DNA of 63,698 bases from an uncultured Eubacteriales bacterium (GTDB taxonomy: Bacteria; Bacillota; Clostridia; Oscillospirales; Oscillospiraceae), in NCBI GenBank assembly GCA_900317375.1, contig ONGJ01000003.1, forward strand, positions 1 to 63,698, given 5' to 3'. A program made the position numbers and the translations under genes. The notes beneath the pieces are model-generated. The model made no database searches and had not been told where the DNA came from. It worked only from the letters and a program-made list of their open reading frames with translations. This document shows positions 60,794 to 63,698 of the stretch, in pieces. Each line of letters begins with the position of its first letter. Within the stretch, counting starts at the first letter, position 1.

Positions 60794-62047
60794 TCAGCTC
60801 CGTGCGCCGAATGCCTCAAACCCGCACAGACGCAGGGGTTCCCTGCCCGTCACTTCATAGCCGATGTCAAGCGAAGCCAGTTCCCCAAGGAACGCATCCA
60901 TGAGCCTGTCAGAAGAAAAGTTCTGGCCGACGGCCAGGAAAAAGCTGTGATTGATACAGGCGACCTCACAGATGACATCCGTGACACCCGGCTCGGAAAG
61001 CAGATACAGTTCCTCAATATAAGGATCCAGCGGGCCGAAGGATCTGCTGTTGGCGTAGGATATGGAGAGACTCCAGCGCGGGCTCCCCGCAGATTTTGCT
61101 AACGCCCCCAGCTTCGTCTCAAGCGGCAGCTGTGCAAGCCTTGCATAGGTCTGCTTTCTCTGCTTCATGGCCCAGAGAGAGTTTTCCGGCTGCGCCTGCA
61201 GCATCAGCTGACCGCGTGCCACGGTGCACGTCTTCATCAGGTCGTCAAGCGGCCTGCTTTTCGGAAAGGCCAGCTCTGCGACATTGGCAAACATGCGGTA
61301 GTTGTCGCGGTTTCCCAGCATCGCCTTGTGGTCGATCGCAACGGCCACGCTGATGGTTTTTTCGCTTGCGGGATCACAGCGCCTCCCCGCCCTGGCCAGC
61401 ATCACGGCCAGAAAGGTGTTCGGGCTTCCGTCAAAATCCCTGCAGTACTGCATGAGCTGCTCTTCAGGCAATTTTATGTAAGTGATGCGGGCATCATGAT
61501 CCGTTCCGTCGTTCAGGCGGCAGAAATCCTTTTCCGTTTCTTTGGCGTACAGCGGCGCTTCTGCCGCGTCAATATCCAGACCGGCAAAGGGATTGCCTGT
61601 CTCGGTCTCCGGAATGTCATCTCCCGGCAGGCGGAACCCCTCGGGGTCGAAGCGCTGCCCCGTCCTGCGCGACAGATAGAGGTACAGGGCGCTTTTGAAA
61701 TAAGGGAGCACCCCGGCGCCGTCGGTAAGCGCGTGAGTAATCTCAAACGCCAGGCGCTTTCCTTCATACTTCCATGCGCCGAGATGGTAATTGGATTCCT
61801 TTGCATTCAGCATGATCGGGGACCATGTGTTTCTCACCGTCATGGGAAGCTCGTTCGGCACGGGAAGCAGATCATTTTCCCGCTGCTCGGCTTTCACATA
61901 AAAGTACGGAAAACGCGTGCGCAGTTCCTCCACGGCATCCCGCAGGAGTTCACCGTCCACTGCTTCCGTCAATACGGCAAGCACACCCATTGTATTGGGA
62001 TGCTCCGGCGTAGACAGATATAGCATCGGCTCGTAGAATTCTATCAT
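60794..62047 (-). CDS. Condensation/acetyltransferase superfamily protein (HxxxDG)
   Basis: A 417-residue CoA-dependent acyltransferase-fold protein. The catalytic HxxxDG motif is ITHALTDGAGVLPYF (about residue 120), with the usual PLP and FFxxVGQNF strands toward the end. It resembles alcohol acetyltransferase/PapA-type and free-standing NRPS condensation-like enzymes, so it should join an acyl group to an alcohol or amine. No NRPS or PKS module is nearby. The ATG at 62047 has GGAGAG upstream; an upstream frame to 62167 has no support. Confidence 0.85.
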   Translation of the reverse strand: MIEFYEPMLYLSTPEHPNTMGVLAVLTEAVDGELLRDAVEELRTRFPYFYVKAEQRENDLLPVPNELPMTVRNTWSPIMLNAKESNYHLGAWKYEGKRLAFEITHALTDGAGVLPYFKSALYLYLSRRTGQRFDPEGFRLPGDDIPETETGNPFAGLDIDAAEAPLYAKETEKDFCRLNDGTDHDARITYIKLPEEQLMQYCRDFDGSPNTFLAVMLARAGRRCDPASEKTISVAVAIDHKAMLGNRDNYRMFANVAELAFPKSRPLDDLMKTCTVARGQLMLQAQPENSLWAMKQRKQTYARLAQLPLETKLGALAKSAGSPRWSLSISYANSRSFGPLDPYIEELYLLSEPGVTDVICEVACINHSFFLAVGQNFSSDRLMDAFLGELASLDIGYEVTGREPLRLCGFEAFGARS

Positions 62048-62189
62048 TTTCAAACTCTCCGTCTTCGTAAACCCGATACTGGCATTCAGGTCGGCCCCGC
62101 CGCTGCCCTGTTCACCAATACAAGGAAAACATGGCTGTCCCCTTCCCTGTGCATATACCAAACCCATGGTATCATATAAGCATTACAGA

Positions 62190-62236
62190 GTATAGCACAA
62201 AACCCTTCGGGATGGTAGACCGTCCGAAGGGTTTTG
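62190..62236. repeat. 48-bp palindromic intergenic element, copy 3
   Basis: GTATAGCACAAAACCCTTCG to GTCCGAAGGGTTTTG, nearly identical to copy 1. It lies 50 bases past the end of the GNAT gene at 62287, and its minus-strand side ends in TGCTATACT, about 140 bases before the condensation gene. Confidence 0.85.
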
Positions 62237-62286
62237 TAAGAATAATCCACTTATTGACAGGATCGCGGAGAAAAAACTGCCGCTCA

Positions 62287-62742
62287 TTATTCATCCGCTT
62301 TCCTCTTCGAATAAGTTATCAGACCTCTGTCCCGTTTTATTTCCGTATATCCCAGTTTTGTATAAAAAGAATTTGTTCTGATATTCCAGTCGGGTGTGTC
62401 CAGGGTAAACGCTTTTACTCCGGTAAACATGGATTCTATTTCCTGCATCATAAAAGCTCCGTAACCCTTACGGAAATGCTCCGGCGCAACAAAAATCCTG
62501 CCGATGTTCAGTGCGTCTCCCTGCAAAAACAGGATGGCTCCGCCGACAGTCAGTCCTTCTTCTGTCAATTTATACAGATGCCCTTGCCTTGCCATCTTCG
62601 TATGAAAGGAAACCGATTGATACCCGGGAGGACCTTCTGCCGAAGGTCCTCCCACGAAAACATCACTGTCAAACGCACGCTTTGAAATGCCATTCAATGT
62701 CAATGCATCTGATGTGCCCGCCTTTAAGAACCGTAAACTCAT
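62287..62742 (-). CDS. GNAT family N-acetyltransferase
   Basis: A 151-residue GNAT. The acetyl-CoA site is IFVAPEHFRKGYGAFMMQ, followed by FTLDTPDWNIRTNSFYTKLGYTEI, the standard C-terminal strand and helix. The substrate is not evident. The ATG at 62742 has a weak AAAGG site upstream; the longer frame to 62775 is not preferred. It belongs to the right-end array of accessory genes. Confidence 0.88.
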   Translation of the reverse strand: MSLRFLKAGTSDALTLNGISKRAFDSDVFVGGPSAEGPPGYQSVSFHTKMARQGHLYKLTEEGLTVGGAILFLQGDALNIGRIFVAPEHFRKGYGAFMMQEIESMFTGVKAFTLDTPDWNIRTNSFYTKLGYTEIKRDRGLITYSKRKADE

Positions 62743-62783
62743 AAACTGCGCCTTTCTTGCATGCTGTAGAAACATTCATGTTC

Positions 62784-63152
62784 TCACCATTTTTTTGTAA
62801 TTCTGAAGCGGCAATGCTCCGCCCCATTCAAGACGGTTTCCAAGATGTCCACTTCAAATTCACTGTCTGGCTCCTGTTGGCTGAGGATATATAGAATACT
62901 CTGCCTACTGCAGTTACAGTGATCCGGGTCTGTGATTTGTCCGGACAGGACTTTCGGACATGTGCATTTTTCATAGCCAAGCTCGTATACATGGCCGGGC
63001 ACGATCACTTTCCCAAAGTATCCGTTTCCATTCATAGCCTCGCCGTAGATTCTGTCCAGATCTCCGCTGCAGGACCGATAGAGTTCCATTTGTGCAGGCA
63101 GAACACGGTCTTTCACACAGGCCACTGCCTGTTCATAGTATTGTTCTTTCAT
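62784..63152 (-). CDS. Hypothetical cysteine-rich small protein
   Basis: A 122-residue protein. I do not recognise its family with confidence. It has seven cysteines, including CTCPKVLSG and HCNCSRQSILYIL, and a C-terminal strand (VLNGAEHCRFRITK) like that of V4R/heme- or hydrocarbon-binding-like and thiazoline hydrolase-type proteins. It may bind a metal. The ATG at 63152 has GGAGGG seven bases upstream; a longer frame to 63341 has no site. It is followed closely by the GNAT gene. Confidence 0.72.
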   Translation of the reverse strand: MKEQYYEQAVACVKDRVLPAQMELYRSCSGDLDRIYGEAMNGNGYFGKVIVPGHVYELGYEKCTCPKVLSGQITDPDHCNCSRQSILYILSQQEPDSEFEVDILETVLNGAEHCRFRITKKW

Positions 63153-63303
63153 TTGATTGCCCTCCTTCATGTTGCATGCCGGGATCTGATGTGACCTTGA
63201 TGTCGTCTTTCTTGCCAGACTGGTTTCTGCAGCTTCCCTGCTCAGAAACAGTCTGCTTTCCCGCAGCTTGATGCCGCCATCGTGATCTGCGAAACGCACT
63301 CTT

Positions 63304-63698
63304 TTATAATCTGTATTCCATTTGAATATCAAAAGGTTCATCTTCTACACAGGAAGGTATCGGATGTTCACTCAGTCTGAAGCCCATTGCCTTGTAAAAA
63401 GCAATGGTTTCCTCAGCAGAACAGCAGGATGCGTACAGGGCAGAAGCCCCGCAGCCTCTTGCATAATCAGCAGCAGTTTCAACCAGACGCCGTCCGATCC
63501 CACGCCGTCTGAACGCACGGGAAACATGAAAACTGTCAATGATAAGGCGATTCTCGTTGAGTTCCGGTATCAGCATGATTTCACCAACGACCGCATCTGC
63601 CTCAAATGCGCAGAAGGTGATAAATCTGCCTGACAGGATATCTCGCGCCTTTTTGCGTCTCTGTTCGGGCGACCAGGTTTCGGTAAAGGGGTGGAAAA
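63304..63698 (-). CDS. GNAT family N-acetyltransferase, 5'-truncated by the window edge
   Basis: The frame runs from the right edge (PFTETWSPEQRRKKARD then FITFCAFEADAVVGEIM) to the stop at 63304. The acetyl-CoA loop is SRAFRRRGIGRRLVETA and the C-terminal helix is EETIAFYKAMGFRLSEHP, so it is a GNAT missing its N-terminus. An ATG at 63561-63559 (near FEADAVVGEIM) gives a shorter frame, but the upstream protein sequence is GNAT-like, so the gene continues outside the window. Confidence 0.85.
   Translation of the reverse strand, partial: FHPFTETWSPEQRRKKARDILSGRFITFCAFEADAVVGEIMLIPELNENRLIIDSFHVSRAFRRRGIGRRLVETAADYARGCGASALYASCCSAEETIAFYKAMGFRLSEHPIPSCVEDEPFDIQMEYRL

Noticed and set aside
59712-62236. 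The palindromic elements as integron attC sites
   Set aside because: They are shorter than typical attC sites, lack clear R'/R'' boxes, and no integrase is visible; a terminator or REP-like element is more economical.

Overview
The window looks like a chromosomal segment from a GC-rich member of the class Clostridia (Bacillota). Supporting signs are AGGAGG-type ribosome-binding sites, RicT, a lysine riboswitch, PepV-type peptidases, many ATGA start/stop overlaps and a large c-di-GMP gene set; no finer placement is justified. Most of the window is core-genome-like. The exceptions are an AT-richer cassette (about 0.78-3.3 kb) next to a tRNA-Ser gene and an array of small accessory genes at the right end (58.7-63.7 kb).

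Layout. 1-0.7 kb: end of a PLP C-S lyase and ridA. 0.99-3.08 kb: a MarR regulator with two radical SAM genes, preceded by a strong promoter and a perfect inverted-repeat operator. 3.4 kb: tRNA-Ser(CGA). 3.6-5.0 kb: murC. 5.1-10.2 kb (+): type-4 uracil-DNA glycosylase, a DUF2156 protein, a GNAT, an acyltransferase, an SDR and pyrimidine-nucleoside phosphorylase. 10.3-17.4 kb (-): rlmB, a 1119-residue protein whose C-terminal half resembles a dead P1B-type ATPase, an EF-G paralogue and an SGNH hydrolase. 17.6-25.7 kb (+): rhomboid-like pseudoprotease with a zinc finger, dipeptidase, thiamine pyrophosphokinase, DNA polymerase III delta-prime, ricT, ABC exporter and glycosyltransferase. 25.9-30.7 kb (-): a membrane protein and three diguanylate cyclases.

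30.9-37.5 kb holds the most striking system. It is a divergent pair of operons. One (-) encodes an acyl-activating enzyme, an acyl carrier protein and an acyl-ACP thioesterase. The other (+) encodes a close homologue of polyenoic fatty acid (linoleate) isomerase, a CrtI/retinol-saturase-like flavoprotein and an NAD(P)H-flavin-[2Fe-2S] reductase. Together they look like a fatty-acid double-bond isomerisation and reduction pathway working on ACP-bound or free acids. It is followed by an exported beta-helix protein fused to a guanine-deaminase-like domain.

39.8-44.2 kb (-): a lysine riboswitch controls a basic-amino-acid ABC transporter and an M20 peptidase. 44.4-53.9 kb (-): aquaporin, HD-GYP phosphodiesterase, tex, an ECF sigma/anti-sigma/DUF4097 operon, a histidine phosphatase, a 20-codon remnant of a lost GGDEF gene, an exported metallo-beta-lactamase-fold enzyme and mazG. 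54.1-58.6 kb (+): two large c-di-GMP proteins. 58.7-63.7 kb (-): acetyltransferases, a GNAT-cytidine deaminase fusion, a HAD enzyme, a condensation-type acyltransferase and small hypothetical genes, with three copies of a 48-bp palindromic element between genes.

All calls come from reading the sequence and from remembered family knowledge; no search was run.
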